Shown: positions 23,475 through 36,663, numbered from the stretch's first letter. The stretch: DNA of 64,000 nt from Paramecium pentaurelia (GCA_905183005.1 CAJJDO010000151.1:68978-132977), one strand, 5' to 3'. Made by a program: numbers and translations. Notes: generated by a model not told the origin, from the letters alone.

Positions 23475-25267
23475 ATGAAATCAGACTCTTTGGCAGTAAG
23501 TGTATTAGTTTTTGATTAGGAAGAATTACCAAATCAAGAACCCGATAGGTCGTGGAGCTGGTAGTTTTGTATGTAAAATTGTCAACCGTTTAAATAAAGT
23601 GGAGATGGCTGCCAAGATCATACAAAAAACATCATCTAATGCTCAAAAAATATAAAATGAGGTTGATATACATTTAGAATTGCATCATAAGAATGTAGTA
23701 CATTTAACAGACATTTTCGAAGATGCTGATAATAGTTATCTGATTATGGAATTATGTGATTCAGATATATATTAGTTAATTAAAAAAGAACAATTCTCTG
23801 AATAATAAATAAGATATTATGGTAAATAATTGGCAGAAGGCTTATAATATTTACATTCTCATAATATAATTCATAGAGATATCAAATTAGGTAATTTATT
23901 AATCCAAAATGATATTCTAAAAATTGCTGATTTTGGATTGGCTGTAAAATTAAATAATGATGAAGAAGAGAGAAGTACTTTATGTGGAACTCCAAATTAT
24001 ATCAGTCCTGAAATATTAAATTAATAACCTTATGGTAAGAAGGTTGATTTATGGAGTATGGGATGTTGTTTATATGCTATGGCTACAGGTCATGGTCCAT
24101 TTGAAGAGAAGAATACTCCATTAGGAGAAGTATTGAGAAGAGTAAAAGTAGGAGATTTTGATTTACCTAATAATTTTTCAGAAGTGTTTAAAGATTTGAT
24201 TATTAATTTATTGAATTTGGATGCTGATTAGAGATATTCTATTGAAAAGATCATAAAACATCCTTTTTTTATTGAACCTATTCCTCCAAGGATTTAGAGT
24301 AGAAATTAATCAAGTTCTTAGATTAAGTAACTTCTTGATTTAAGTCCTTTTGTAAAACATTAACATAGATCAACATGTTCAATGATAGGTTTGGAGAAAT
24401 AATAGATAGTAGCTTCATTTTTATAGAAATAATAATAATTAGGTGGTAAAAAATTACTATTTGGTATGACAACTAATTGTAAAGGTGTTTTAAAATAAAA
24501 TTATCATTTAGAGAATGTACCTCGATTTTTCTTGCCTTAAGAATCTCATTCAAATAATACTAGTTGTAATCATCATAATAAGGAAAATATTAATAAAGAG
24601 AATTGTAATAAAGAAAATATTAGAGAGAATAGTGTAAAATTGACAAAATAGAATTCATCAACTATTAATATTTATAATGAATCTCCAATAAAATTAGAAG
24701 ATTTAAAATCATGTAGATTATAAACAAAAAATGGTTTATTATAAATACATGAAGATGGTAGATTTGAAATGGATGTATGTAATAAGGATTTAAACTTTAT
24801 AATCTAAACAAATGGATAAGAAGTAATAATTATATAAAAAAATTTTAGATTTTAGTTTAAAAAAAAGGATAGAAACCAAAATAATATAGATTAAATGAAT
24901 TACCATAAAAATTATAGAAATTTTATACTTATTCTAAATAAGTATGCAATGCTATTAGAGAAAGAAATTAAAAACATAAAATTACCAATGAACATGGAAA
25001 TTTTGCTTTAAAAAATACAAAATTAGGATAATGTTTTGAAGGATACATTGCTTAATCCAAAATTAAAGTATATATATTTATTTATTCTATGATTAGATTC
25101 AATATATTTTAAATTCAGATACTTTAAAATTATAATTGTAAAATGGAACTTTGAAATCTATCAATATTAATGAATTTTAATAAATATCTACTTAAGCTAG
25201 AATGGATCCTAATGAAGTTTATTCAATAAAAATAGCTCTCAAGTATTTAACTTAATGTTAATAATGA
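23475..25267 (+). CDS. PLK4: Polo-like kinase, PLK4 type
   Basis: The kinase domain (about residues 8-265) has G-R-G-A-G-S-F, A-A-K-I-I, H-R-D-I-K-L-G-N-L-L, D-F-G-L-A and T-L-C-G-T-P-N-Y-I-S-P-E-I. The L-G-N after H-R-D-x-K is typical of Polo kinases, and Y-I-S-P-E-I matches PLK4. A long Asn/Gln-rich linker follows, then two C-terminal segments that could be divergent polo boxes (G-L-L-Q-I-H-E-D-G-R-F and G-T-L-K-S-I-N-I-N-E-F). PLK4 controls centriole/basal-body duplication elsewhere. The first intron (23496-23523) must end in AAG to fit. Near 25078-25106 a TAG-ending intron leaves the last exon out of phase by two bases, so that junction is unresolved. Confidence 0.8.
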
Positions 25268-25297
25268 TTTATTAGTTAATATTTATTTTTATAATAT

Positions 25298-26520
25298 TCA
25301 CCAACCATAAGTGGCTTTCATCTTCTCTTTCTTATCTTTAAAATCTTATTTTCTTGATTCATAACCTTCCTATTTCAAAGCAGCTTAATAATTAAGAGAA
25401 TCAATATGATTTTTCTCTCTTTTCAATTAATTTACATCTGTGGGAACCTTCAAAAAAGCTTCTTATTTTTATTTCATCTTCTCTCTTTCCATTTCCCAAT
25501 ATTTCTCATTTGTACCATGTAAATTCATTATTTAAGAATTATCTTCTCCTATTTCATAAGTTACTTTAACAATTCCTTTTTCATTTATAGTTTTTTAATC
25601 TTACATATAGATGTCATCCTAATCAAACTCTTAAATCAAAGCTTGCTCCTCCTTTGTTAATTTTTTAATAGCAGTATTACTTAAAATTTCTGCTTCTTTA
25701 AAATTGATACCAGGAGGCATTGGAGGTAGACGCTTTTTCACAACTGTTGTATATTACTACTCTAATTTGTTCTTTGGTTACGACAATAAGAGATGTAGTT
25801 TACCATTCTTGATCTCCTATTGTAAAATTGGAATTTGTTCATTATCATCAGATTCAGATTGCTGATCTACATTGACAGCAATCTCCTCATTTGTTTTAAT
25901 TTTCTTTGACATTTTGTTTAGATGATCTAGAGTGATTACTTTATTTAGAGGTTTCTTTGGTTCTGGATGAGAATCAGAGTTGCTTTCAGAATCATAATCG
26001 ACTAACTTTTAAATCATAACAATTATTCAACTATATATTCAACTAACATACGAGCATTCGATAGTAAAGTAGTACGTGATGTTATTTATGTAACTAAATC
26101 TTCTTTCTCAGCATTTAGAATATTGCTCACTTTCTTCTATTACTCGCACAATGTTTCTAATTATTCTTAAGGAACACTTAAATGCTTGTAATTTCTAATT
26201 GTAAAATAGTTATACTATCCTAATAATTCCCATCTAAAACGCAAATGCTTATAATATCGATTCTTAACCATAGCCAACGTTTTTCCAGGAAAATGTCTAT
26301 GAATCTTTTAGAATTTAGGTCCATTATTCAATACTAACTATAGAATCAATCGATCTTCCTCATCAGTGAACTTTTGTCCTGATTTTTTACTATTTGATCC
26401 TTCCATGCCTCTTCTCTTCTTTCTATGATAGTCATATTCATTTTTCTTTTTCTATTTTTTAGATATTCCTAGTTTATTGACTTAATCATTTTAAGATGAT
26501 CTTTCTTCATTACTATCCAT
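25298..26520 (-). CDS. Myb/SANT-like DNA-binding protein
   Basis: A 398-residue protein with one intron (26006-26031, ending AAG). After a Lys/Arg-rich head, residues about 47-95 form a Myb-type repeat: F-T-D-E-E-D-R-L-I-L-Q-L-V, then a W-less middle, K-T-L-A-M-V-K-N-R-Y-Y-K-H-L. A coiled coil and an acidic Ser-rich segment (D-Y-D-S-E-S-N-S-D-S) follow, then a charged helical tail with P-P-M-P-P-G. A role in transcription is inferred from the domain only. Its stop is 30 bp from the stop of the PLK4-like gene, a tail-to-tail pair. Confidence 0.75.
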
Positions 26521-27393
26521 TATACTAACAAATTAACTATTTTTATTAATTATGAATTAATATTTGATACACATAAGGTTTTATTTAAAATAACTTATAA
26601 TGTATAAAATGATATCCATTCAACAAAATTCTCATCAATCATCTAAAAAAATATCATTCACAAATTGTGTCTAAATAACTTTTATTTTTCTAATTCATAT
26701 TTCAATCTTCATAAAGTTTTTGACACATTATTATCTTACGACTACAAAAACAAATAAAAAATAATAATCAATAGATTAAAATTATTTAAATAAATCTATT
26801 TCTTATTTTATTTTAAATACCATTATAATATAAATGTATGTTGATTTTAAGGAATTCTATATAATAAGTATTAATAATAGATAAAAATATTATATAGAAA
26901 CAAATAATCTTTATAAGACTATTTATTCATTAAATTTTTATGTTTTAATAATAAATAAATAAACAGTTCCAATTACTTTTAAATCTTTACAGAGTTATTA
27001 AAGAAATCAATTGTATTTCTTAAACTTTTGATAATTTCTTATTTGTTATTTCTTAAATTTACATATTCATACTCTACAATAAGCATCTGTCAAAAATAAT
27101 CAATAATGTTAATATCATATATCCTTGCATAATAATAACAAAGATTATTCTTGAAATATTCATTTCTCAATAATAAAACTTATGAATTGAAATAAAAAAA
27201 GTATAATCTTTCTTTAGTTGATCATAAAAATATATAAAATATATAAAAAAGTAAAAATTTATTCAATATATTAATAAATAAAGTGTTAATACTCTTAAGT
27301 TTAACAAATAAATTGATTTTATTAATTGACAATCATTATATATATTGTTTTCTAAATTTTTTAATATTTAGATAATATTATTATTGTATTTTA
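26521..27393. other. Long A+T-rich intergenic region
   Basis: About 870 bp between the divergent Myb-like and RING/IBR-like genes. No reading frame with coding character was found on either strand. It presumably contains both promoters. Confidence 0.4.
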
Positions 27394-28605
27394 ATGAATA
27401 AATTAAAAAATAATGTTATTAGAAGCATTCCAAATCTACATCAAGAAATGAAAATAGAGCATGGTAAAATATTAAGTGCAATAAAACCTAATGAATTCTA
27501 AGAACCAAAAACTGCAAAATATATAGAATTGGATCTAAAAAATAAAATTAATTTCTCAATTAGGGAGAATATTACAAGTTTAAGTTCAGAGAGATAATAA
27601 CCAAAAAAAATAAAGAAAATTGATGGAAAAGTGGCAACAATTGTTGAATTAATTAAATAAGATTTACTTCCAATGTTGAATATTCAAAACGATAGAATTG
27701 AGAAATTAGAAAGAAGAATTAAAGTAAAGAATGAATCAGAGGGTGATTCTGATTTACGTAAATCTTCATTAATTTCTGATAAAAAATCTAATTCAGTTGT
27801 AGAAAGTGAAGTCTAGAATTTATCCGTTAGTGTAGATGAAATAAAAAAAAATTTATCACATTTAGATAATTTTGTTAAATATCAATTCATAAAACGTAAA
27901 TGTTAAGCTTCAGAAGTACCTGATAATAAAAGTAAAAGTGTTATCTCTTAAATCTAAGCTAAACTTAATACAGAAATTATTTAATAAAAAATTGAAACTC
28001 AATAAACAACTAATTAAATACAAGAATACATCACATTATAATTATAAGAAATTAAAGAATGGATTAATAATATATCAATTGAATAATAAAAGGAGATAGA
28101 AGTCAAATTAAATTTGATGGAAACTCAATTTTATTAATTTCTTTATCAACCCATAGAGGTTTTAAGATAAATTTAAACTAATTAAAATGATGTTTAAAAT
28201 AAAATAAAGGAATTTGAGTCTATATTTAATTCTAAAATATTCTAAGACTAAATTTAGAATTCTTAAGTTATAGCAAATTGTTGTAAACTAAATCAGAATA
28301 AGAAGACAATTTAAATTAATTGTGGTCATTCATACCATGATTAATGTTTATTATTACAAATAGAAGAGGATCTAAAAGAGCAAAGAAATATATGTTGTAA
28401 AGAATGTCATACCTAAATTCAATTCAATAAAATATGTTAAATATCTATCTCAAAAGATATATAAGATTAAATTTATAAAGAATAAATTAAATAGTTGATA
28501 AGGTCTTCTAAATGTGATATAATACAATGTTTGAAATGTGGTTTTTTGTTTATTAAAGATTAATTTTGTCAAACTCAGGAAAATAATTGCGTTTAATGTA
28601 CTTGA
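27394..28605 (+). CDS. Coiled-coil protein with C-terminal RING/IBR-like zinc-binding region
   Basis: An intronless 403-residue protein. Residues 1-290 are mostly coiled coil, Lys/Glu/Gln-rich. The last 110 residues hold many Cys and His: N-C-C-K, C-G-H-S-Y-H-D-Q-C-L, C-C-K-E-C-H, then C-x6-C-x2-C-G-F-L-F, and a final C-x6-C-x2-C. The C-G-H-x2-H-x2-C core is RING-like, and the later C-x2-C-G-F resembles an IBR/RBR finger. A ubiquitin-ligase role is possible but not shown. The gene is complete and has no frame breaks. Confidence 0.65.
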
Positions 28606-29237
28606 TGATTTAAAATAGTCATGATGAATCTATTTCAAAATAACTTTATAATATTTATATATTTATATACTCTAATTAAAAAAGCTAAAATGAAACTAAA
28701 AATAAATCTTATTCAATTATAATTAAAGAAAATCCTAAATATTTACTAAAAGTAAATTAATTCAATTTCTTTAAACTTATTATGATGAATCTTTATCAAA
28801 CTAAAAACTCATTTGAATATCAATAACTCCTATATGATAATCATTTTATAATACATATTCTCTTATCTTTTTAATAAATCATATATATTATTATATCACT
28901 TATAATCTATATTTTTTTAATTATAATATTTGTAATTGTTATATGGAATTTTGTTTTTTTTCTAAAAAATACTATTTAAAGATAATTTGATTCTATTGTA
29001 AATGAATTTAGACTTGTCACGTTATGTAATCCTCATACAAAAAAATTAATCAATTCTAGAATGAATTCTAATTCTATATAATTTAATTTCAAAAATATTA
29101 GTTCTTAAAGCAACAATAAAGCAATAACTTTTAAATAATGTACAATAAGATAAATTTTATAGAATAAAGAATGAATTAATGTGGGATTATTTTATAGAAA
29201 TCCTAAATTTATAATTTAATTGAATATTATTTAGAAT
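28606..29237. other. A+T-rich intergenic stretch
   Basis: About 630 bp upstream of the second HSF-type gene. No supportable gene or signal was seen; it is poly-A/T-rich throughout. Confidence 0.4.
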
Positions 29238-29953
29238 ATGGGAAATTAAAAAAAATTCCTATAAAAACTTTTTAATATTCTTGAAGTACTTGTTATTATA
29301 ATTTTAGTCAAAATAACATGAAGATTGTATATTATGGAGTTAAGATGGGAATTCAATTGTAATTATTTGTGCAGAATTATTTGAGGAAAAGGTAATGCCT
29401 TCATATTTCAATTCTACAAAAATTTCAACATTTTATAGGTAATTGAGTCAGTATGGATTTAAAGTAAAATAAAATGAGAAAAGATAAAAGTAATTTTATC
29501 ATTCTAATTTTTAATAAGGAAATTTGTATTTTTATAAAATTTATTCTTATAGTGACAAAGTTTTAAATATAGAAAGAAGAAAGAAGATACAATAACATAT
29601 AGATCATAATTGTAGTATAAGTGAAGAGAATAAAAAAATTAATAATGAATTAAAGGTTCTACAAAAGTAGTAATTAGCTATTTAAGCTTAACTAAATATC
29701 CATACTTAGATATATTTAATGTTTTGCAAATAGATGAAAAATGTCTATGATGTATTTAATAGATATATATTAGTATATTAAATAAGATGAAGATGGTGAG
29801 GAATGCATGGTATTTTTTGAGGCAATTATCTCTGTATTTAAAGGATTTAATCATGATATTGCCTCAAATATCTTTGAAGAACTTCAACATATAGGAGGTC
29901 CATAAAGTCCTTAATTATCGCCACTTCTCTTTCCTTATCTAAAATTTAATTGA
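29238..29953 (+). CDS. HSF-type DNA-binding protein, divergent
   Basis: A 223-residue protein with introns at 29286-29307 and 29752-29773. The N-terminal 100 residues have the heat-shock-factor fold: F-L-Q-K-L-F-N-I-L-E, I-L-W-S-Q-D-G-N-S-I-V-I, a helix before Y-F-N-S-T-K-I-S-T-F-Y-R-Q-L-S-Q-Y-G-F, and Y-H-S-N-F. In classic HSF the recognition helix reads F-K-H-x-N-x-x-S-F-V-R-Q-L; here F-N-S-T-K departs from it, so DNA specificity may differ. A coiled coil and a C-terminal helical tail follow. The first intron is at the same site as in the gene at 2527, which suggests shared ancestry. Confidence 0.75.
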
Positions 29954-30096
29954 ATTATTTTAACAGCTTCTTTTAAATTTTATTAAAATTGTAAAGACTC
30001 AAAAATACTCTAAAATATATTTGAATATTTGTTTGAATTTTAGTGTTTAATCTTACAACTAATTATGTAGCTTTATGAAACTATTATATTAACGTT

Positions 30097-30169
30097 GCCC
30101 ATGTGGCGCAATTGGTAGCGCGACAGCCTTCTAAGCTGTAGGCTGCAGGTTCAATCCCTGCCATGGGTG
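30097..30169 (+). tRNA. tRNA-Arg (UCU anticodon)
   Basis: A 73-nt cloverleaf. The acceptor GCCCATG pairs with CATGGGT, the D arm is GCGC/GCGC, and the anticodon stem ACAGC/GCTGT encloses the loop CTTCTAA, giving anticodon TCT (reads AGA, Arg). The T arm is GCAGG/CCTGC with TTCAATC. AGA is by far the commonest Arg codon in these genes, so this is a major tRNA. No intron. Confidence 0.93.
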
Positions 30170-30173
30170 ATTC

Positions 30174-30183
30174 TTTTTTTTTT
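30174..30183 (+). terminator. RNA polymerase III T-run after tRNA-Arg
   Basis: A run of T residues begins four bases after the tRNA 3' end, a typical Pol III terminator. Confidence 0.75.
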
Positions 30184-30239
30184 ATTTAATATATATATAT
30201 ATATATATGAAATTGAATATTTATATTGAATTAAATTGA

Positions 30240-31187
30240 TCATATTGTACATTATTCTAATTTGTTAAGGATTTGGGATGGATGATCAACTTTGAGTGTC
30301 TTCATAATTTTGAGTATGAGATCAGGATCATTAAATTAGTTCTATTTAATTTTTTCAATAATTTTTAGAATGTAAATCATACAAGCTTCACTTTTCATAT
30401 TTTCATCTAAGTCTAATAATCTTTTAGCTATTTTAATAAATTATTGAATATCTTATAATAAAATGAAGGTTTAATTCATTTTAAACATCAAATTATCACT
30501 TGATTCTATTTTAAATAAGGATTTAATAGTTTGAATATCATTATTGGATGTGTTTTAGAGTGATTTAATAGCATCAATAATTTAAGAATCGGTTGATTAT
30601 TTTAATGATAAAGTTTATTCTAATTAATTTTTGAAGTTCAAAAAACAATCTACATATTTAGAATCGAATTTCCATTTTTGAATGATGGGAAAGACTTATT
30701 CTAAATTATATTGTTCTTCATTTTGATCATATATAATTTCACAGATTTATCTACAGAATGATTCTAAATGAGCAACACCTAACATGACTGTCTTAATTTT
30801 TTCTGCTGTTATCAATAATTATTCCATTGAATTGACAGAGAATATTTCCATTAATTTATTTATATCTCTATCATCATGTTCAAATGTACCAGTTTTCATA
30901 GTTTTATTAATTGTTTAGATGAAATTAAATGATTCTTGTAATTCTTGTTTAGTTTCTTAATATAATTCTTTTAACTAATTTAGTTAATCTGTTAGAAATG
31001 TATTGTTATCTATCAATCTTTAATTGTCTTTTTTGATCCTATTTAATTCCTATACTAACAATTGATTTTCATTAATTAATGATTAATAGGTTGAGTTTTC
31101 TTTCAATTGATATTCTTAATTCTATTTCTTTAATTGATTATATTCATTAAGGAATTTAGATAATAATTCTGTATTGTCTGTTGACAT
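30240..31187 (-). CDS. Coiled-coil protein (315 residues)
   Basis: An intronless gene. Residues 1-105 form a coiled coil (Asn/Gln/Glu/Leu-rich). Residues 120-300 are helical and less repetitive, with a conserved-looking segment H-L-E-S-F-C-R-Q-I-C-E-I-I-Y and later K-I-A-K-R-L-L-D-L-D-E-N. The shape recalls centrosomal coiled-coil proteins, but no family could be assigned with confidence. It ends about 70 bp from the tRNA-Arg gene and starts 114 bp from the stop of the next minus-strand gene. Confidence 0.6.
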
Positions 31188-31301
31188 TCTTTATTCAAAT
31201 TTAAATTTAATTACATTAATTGATTTTCAAATATTTTTATGCTTGAATTACAATTAGATTGATTGAAATATAGATAAAAAAGTTATAAAATAAGTGAATA
31301 T

Positions 31302-32078
31302 TCATTTCTAAAATTTAGTCTTTAATCTTTAATACTTTTTTGGATCTATACTTGTATTGTGATTTCTAAGTTTACGCATTTATTCACTATTAAATTCAAA
31401 TGAGACTCGTTTACTAGATGGTCTCATCATTGGACTATTGAGACTTTACATACTTTATCTACTTCCTATTTTGATAACTTCAAAAGAACTTGATTTCAAA
31501 ATGCCTTTTTGAGTAGAGGCAGAACTACCTTTTTAAGAATGTAAACAATCATTATTAGCAAGCATTCTTGATATTCTTTATGGATGTGGAAATGGAAAGC
31601 TATTTAAATCATTGTGATCATTAACAATTTATGTTACATAAATTTATCTCTTTGGTTTACGATTAGATATTAAATTTGTTTAAAGTGCTTATGAATTTTA
31701 GTGTTATCTGTTTTTAGGTTATTTATCAATAGAATTACGAGAGTTGTGTCTTCTTCTAGAGTTAGCTAAATGAATTTAAGTCTATTAGATTATATCTAAG
31801 GATTAGTTTATTTTTTATCCACTTTGAGTTTGCATGTTTTAAGTTGATACTTAATTTGTGGACTTAAAACCATTTGATTATATACAAATATCATCCTTAC
31901 ATCCTAGCACATCTTTAAACTTGCACATCATAGTATTAATTCCATTCATTCTCTTGTTTACTGAAGTACCTTTATCATCTAATTCATGATGAAAATTTGG
32001 AGTCAAGTACTTAAATTCGATAGCTTTGATGGCTTCATCTGAGTTGATAGATTCTTCTGAATCAAATTCTTAATTCAT
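31302..32078 (-). CDS. Putative protein phosphatase 1-binding protein
   Basis: An intronless, mostly disordered 258-residue protein rich in Ser, Asn, Arg and Gln. Residues 192-195 are G-I-L-K and residues 223-227 are K-R-V-S-F, with S-S-S-F between. G/S-I-L-K/R followed by K/R-V-x-F is the double docking signature of several PP1 regulators (the SILK and RVxF motifs, in that order, about 30 residues apart). PP1 binding is therefore a reasonable inference. No further domain is visible. The N-terminus is acidic (D-S-E-E-S), and a conserved-looking Y-L-T-P-N-F lies at residues 24-29. Confidence 0.6.
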
Positions 32079-32306
32079 TTTATTTAATGTCAGATTATGA
32101 TTTTTGTATTCATCTCTAACTAATTAGATTACTCTTTAGGGGGTCTTAAAGTTTGAATTTATAATTTAATACTATACTCATAAACATTACCTAAAATGTA
32201 TTAAACTTAATTGAAAACTAATAAATAAGAAATCATTAATATTTCGTGGAATCTTTATAGATGTTATTTAATCAATAAATTTAATTAAATTATATTTATA
32301 ATATAA

Positions 32307-34127
32307 TCAAAATTAATAGGTGCATACACTACAAAGTTTTAGATTTTCTTTATTTTCATCATTATAATTTTTTAATTTTATGGTTTCCATACTATTTTTA
32401 AATGAAGCCTATTTTAACATTAATTTAAATGGTTAAATTTTTTATGTTTTTTATTAATAAGAGATTAAATGTTTTATACTCCTAATTCCATCAACTAATC
32501 TTTTAAAATATAATTTTTAAATAATTTAATATCCTTTATTAACTTATTTATATTCTTTCTATTTAATATATTTCACTAGTTTTAAACATTGAAAACCCAA
32601 ATTCATTAATCTCTTATTTTATTATCGTTACCTTTTTTACTTATTTTATTCTAAAACTCTTTTCATAGCATAAAATAAACTAGATAAATAGACAATTTAA
32701 GGATAATCTAAAAATCTAGTATTTTCTTATTCTACATTATTAATTCTATTGAAAAATCTTTTGATTCTTCTTTTAAATATCTTATTTAATATAGTAGTTA
32801 AAGACTATCCTTTTCTTTATTTTAAAATCTCATATTTAACATCACAATAATTCTTAATAATTGGTTTATGTTCATCAAGAGATTAAACTTATTCTTCTCT
32901 TGGGGATATTTCAAGTTTTGAAGGTTTTAAATTTAATTTTTCAGGTGCTGGTTCTTCAGATTAGAGTACTTTCTATTTTTTACGTAATGTACGTACACTC
33001 TAAGGAACACTTTGGATAATAGTTTATTTTAGATAGGCAACTTAGGAGACCAGATTTTTAAGTTCAATTAATTTTAATGTGGCAATTTATAGGATTGATT
33101 GTATATATTCTTGGCGAAAAGGAAAGACTGGAAAATATTGGAAGAATAATTCTTTCTCATAATTAGGGATTATCCTTTATTTTCTATATGTATTGGATAT
33201 GACTTCTTAACATTTGATTTTATCTTTTAGAAATATTGGTACTGTCTAATTTATTTTTTAAGGTTGATCTTGAATAATAAGATCATCATCTTTAGTGTAT
33301 AAATCAGAGGAGATATGCAATTAAGGTTTTTGTATGTTGAGAAATACTTTATAATAATTAGTTTTATCTCCATCATTTAATCTTATCAAGTAATCAATAA
33401 ATGCAGAATAATGATTGGAAGATTACAATTTAATGACATCTTGAAATGTTTCATAATGTAATTTCTTCATTTATTTAGTTTATTCTTAATCAAGTTCTTA
33501 ATTATATTAGATTGATTGAAGTAATTTGGAAAAATTCTAAAGATTAGATGAATTAAGGAATGATAACATAGTATCAATAAATTACCAATCTATTTATAAC
33601 AAGAGATCATTGGATACAACGTTTAATTGTGATCTTTAATCAATCTCTTTGGTTGCAGTTCTTAAAGATAATACTTTTTATATATTTAACATTTAGTTGT
33701 TAAGTTTATATATCCATGGAATTAGCCATCTTGAAACAATTTCAGCTTAAATTCTTTGAGATTTAACTATTCTCATATCTACTACCATTCCATCAAGTCT
33801 TTTAAGTTATTAAAATAGATGATAACATACATCATGATAATCATAAACAGTAAATGGATTAGTATGGATAGATAAGTATTAGATATTCTTATTAACTTTA
33901 TTTAATTCATTGATATCAACTATTTGATTATTTGATAGTGATAAACTTTTTAACTATTTGAATTATTCAATTCCATCCAAATTAGATATATTATTATGAC
34001 TAATATGTAGATGTTATAAATTTAGAAATGGTGAGTTTTAAACTAATTTTCCAATTCTGATTATTTATTTTGATGAAAGATTTATACTTTTATTGAACTG
34101 ATTTGGTAGCAGTTAACATAATTCCAT
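32307..34127 (-). CDS. Leucine-rich-repeat protein
   Basis: An intronless 606-residue protein. Residues 15-130 hold SDS22-type leucine-rich repeats: I-N-L-S-S-K-Q-I-I-R-I-G, L-Q-H-L-H-I-S-H-N-N-I-S-N-L-D-G-I, L-K-S-L-S-L-S-N-N-Q-I-V-D-I, then a cap with L-K-R-L-D-G. The remaining 470 residues are helical and basic, with several Arg/Lys/Gln-rich stretches near 470-560. The layout (short N-terminal LRR, cap, long helical tail) is shared by CEP97/LRRCC1-like centrosomal and axonemal LRR proteins. Assignment to one of them is not possible from this reading. Confidence 0.7.
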
Positions 34128-34159
34128 ATTAATTAAATATTTATAAGAATTATTTATAT

Positions 34160-36663
34160 ATGATTAAGCAAACAATGAATTTTTCATTAAAATAAAGAAG
34201 AACCTAATCATTGGAACCTGTATTTGATGAAGAAGTATTTGGAGAATTGAAAAATGAGAAAGATTTTGAAATGAGATTGCAATAATTGAATGAGATTTAA
34301 CAAATCCATTAAATAACTCAGAGTTCTGGGATATCAATGTCATCTGGTCGAAGTAAACCTTCTAAACATTAGATGATGGAGAGTTATGCTTATTTAATAT
34401 AAGAGATGGTTCATAATAAAGAATTACAATAATTCTGTCATTAATTTGGATTCTCAATTTAAGAATTAGAATAATATAATTAAATTGAAGAGAGATAAAA
34501 TTTTGTAATAAATGCTATGTGTAAACACATAAAAGAATAGATGCAGAGTATAATTATAATTAAATAGGTTTTATGACTAAGGTTGAATTAAGAATGCATT
34601 AATATAGAGTAGATGAATGGGATGAATTACAAAAGATGAATAAATAGAACATTAATATATTTGAATGGTTGAATGTTAAATCTAAATATCAACATTTAAG
34701 AAAGAAATTACAATATGCTTTAATTGATAGTATAACTGCTACTTAAGTGAAATAATAATAAGAGAAAAGAAATAGAACATATAGTTAATCTAATTTATCA
34801 TAAATAAGTAAAGCAAGTACTGCATGTGCAACTACAAGTAGAAAAAGATTAGCATCTATTCAAGAAGAAGTAACAGTGAATCCAAAGATCTAATTAGTAT
34901 CTGAATACAAAGATTTTAAGGCATAATGGAATGAAGATTTAGAAAAATAATATAGATTAAAAGGGAAATCTAATAAAGTTTTGGGATTGTATCCTGTTAT
35001 TTAGAAGGCTATTTTAGATAATGTAGGATAGAGTGTTTGGAATTAATAGAGAGATAGATTACTCACAAAATATACTGAAGGTGGTTGTTTAACAGAAGAG
35101 GAAGTTAAATTTATAGCAAATACATCTTAATTATTAAATAGTTGTTCAGATAAAGAATTTCTATAGAAAACTATATCACATTTAGATAAAAATATTATAG
35201 ATGAAATTGAATATAATATAGCTGAATGTATATTGGCAACTTATACAAATATATCTAATGATGTAAAATCTATTAGATAAGTTTGGCTTAAAAAGATTGG
35301 TGCAAATCTTGAATAATAAGTTAAAGATACTCATTATAGTGTATTAAAGAAAATGTAATTGTAAAAGAGTTAAAAAGAACTTGAAAAAGTTAAAGTCAAA
35401 ATGGTTACAATTTTTAAAGATTTATAAAAAAGACATTTAATTAAATTATAATAAGAATTAGATAAAGATCAATATATTTAATAATAAAAGGGTGTCAATA
35501 AAGTTATTTTGAAATTCAAAGATAAATTAATGAAAAAAGTTAAAAAATATAGAAATCAAAAGAATATTAGTATTGCCAATGATTTCATTACTAGAAATAT
35601 TCCAAAATAAGGATCTCTATTGTTTAAAATAAATAAAGAAATGAAATCTACAGAATATGTTAAACGTTTATTTCATCCACCATCTAAATTAATTATTAAG
35701 AATCCTGGATCTCAAACTGATAGAGCTATTAAAGAAGAAAAAAAATATAAAGTTAGATCTTAAAGTACTTTAAGATAAACAGATTTTAAAAGATATCTTA
35801 GTGGAGGTCCATAAACAGAAAGACAATTTGTTTCTAAAGCTTTAGTTGATTAAAATTAATAAAGAATTAGTGGACATAAAAATCCTCATGAATGGATTAC
35901 AAGTGAAATAGAAATTATGGCTATTAATAAAATTAAAGCTGCTATTAGAGCTTATCTTTAAAGAAAAAAATATTAGAAATAAAAATAATTAAAATAAGAA
36001 TAGGAAGAATTAAAAAAGAATTTATTAATATCTCTTGGTAAGAAGAATCCTGAAAGTATTAAAAAGATTGAATTAGAAGTCATTAATGTTATTAAAAGTT
36101 TAACTTTAAATAAATAAAAGAGTTAATCAACTATGTATTCTTCAAAATAAAGAATATAATCTGATATGAAATTAAAAACTAGAAAATTATTCTAGGCTGC
36201 AAAAAAAAAATGTTTAAACATAGCTATTTAATCAGGTTTTATGTATACAGTTGAAGATGTAAATCAATAAGATGAATTTGGTAGAACTCCTCTTTCTTAT
36301 GCAGCTGAAAATGGAGATGAAGCTATTTGCAATTATTTATTAAAAATTGGAGCTAACATCAATATTCCCAGTTTTGATGGTATGACTCCTATGCATTTTG
36401 TTTTTAAGAGTAATTCACTAAATCTAATAATGAGATTCATCCATTTAGGTGGAAATTTAAATAAATTAAATAATGATGGATTAACACCAGTAGCCTTTTG
36501 CAATCAAGAAACTCTAAAGAAATTAAATCTAACTCGGATGATCTCCTCTTCTCTTAAATAAGGATCATTTGATAATCACTCGATCTTGAATAAAAAGTAC
36601 CCTCAAAACTCTGATATAATAGAAGCACTAGAATTTTCAGGAAATTTCAGTAAATTATAATGA
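34160..36663 (+). CDS. Ankyrin-repeat, IQ-motif coiled-coil protein
   Basis: An 827-residue protein with one 20-nt intron (34548-34567). The N-terminal 650 residues are helical and basic, with coiled coils around residues 370-460. A likely IQ motif is near residue 590 (A-A-I-R-A-Y-L-Q-R-K-K-Y). Residues 670-790 form ankyrin repeats: D-E-F-G-R-T-P-L-S-Y-A-A-E-N-G-D, then L-K-I-G-A-N-I-N, F-D-G-M-T-P-M-H, and a last N-D-G-L-T-P-V. It starts 33 bp from the start of the LRR gene, a head-to-head pair that probably shares a bidirectional promoter. Function unknown. Confidence 0.7.
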
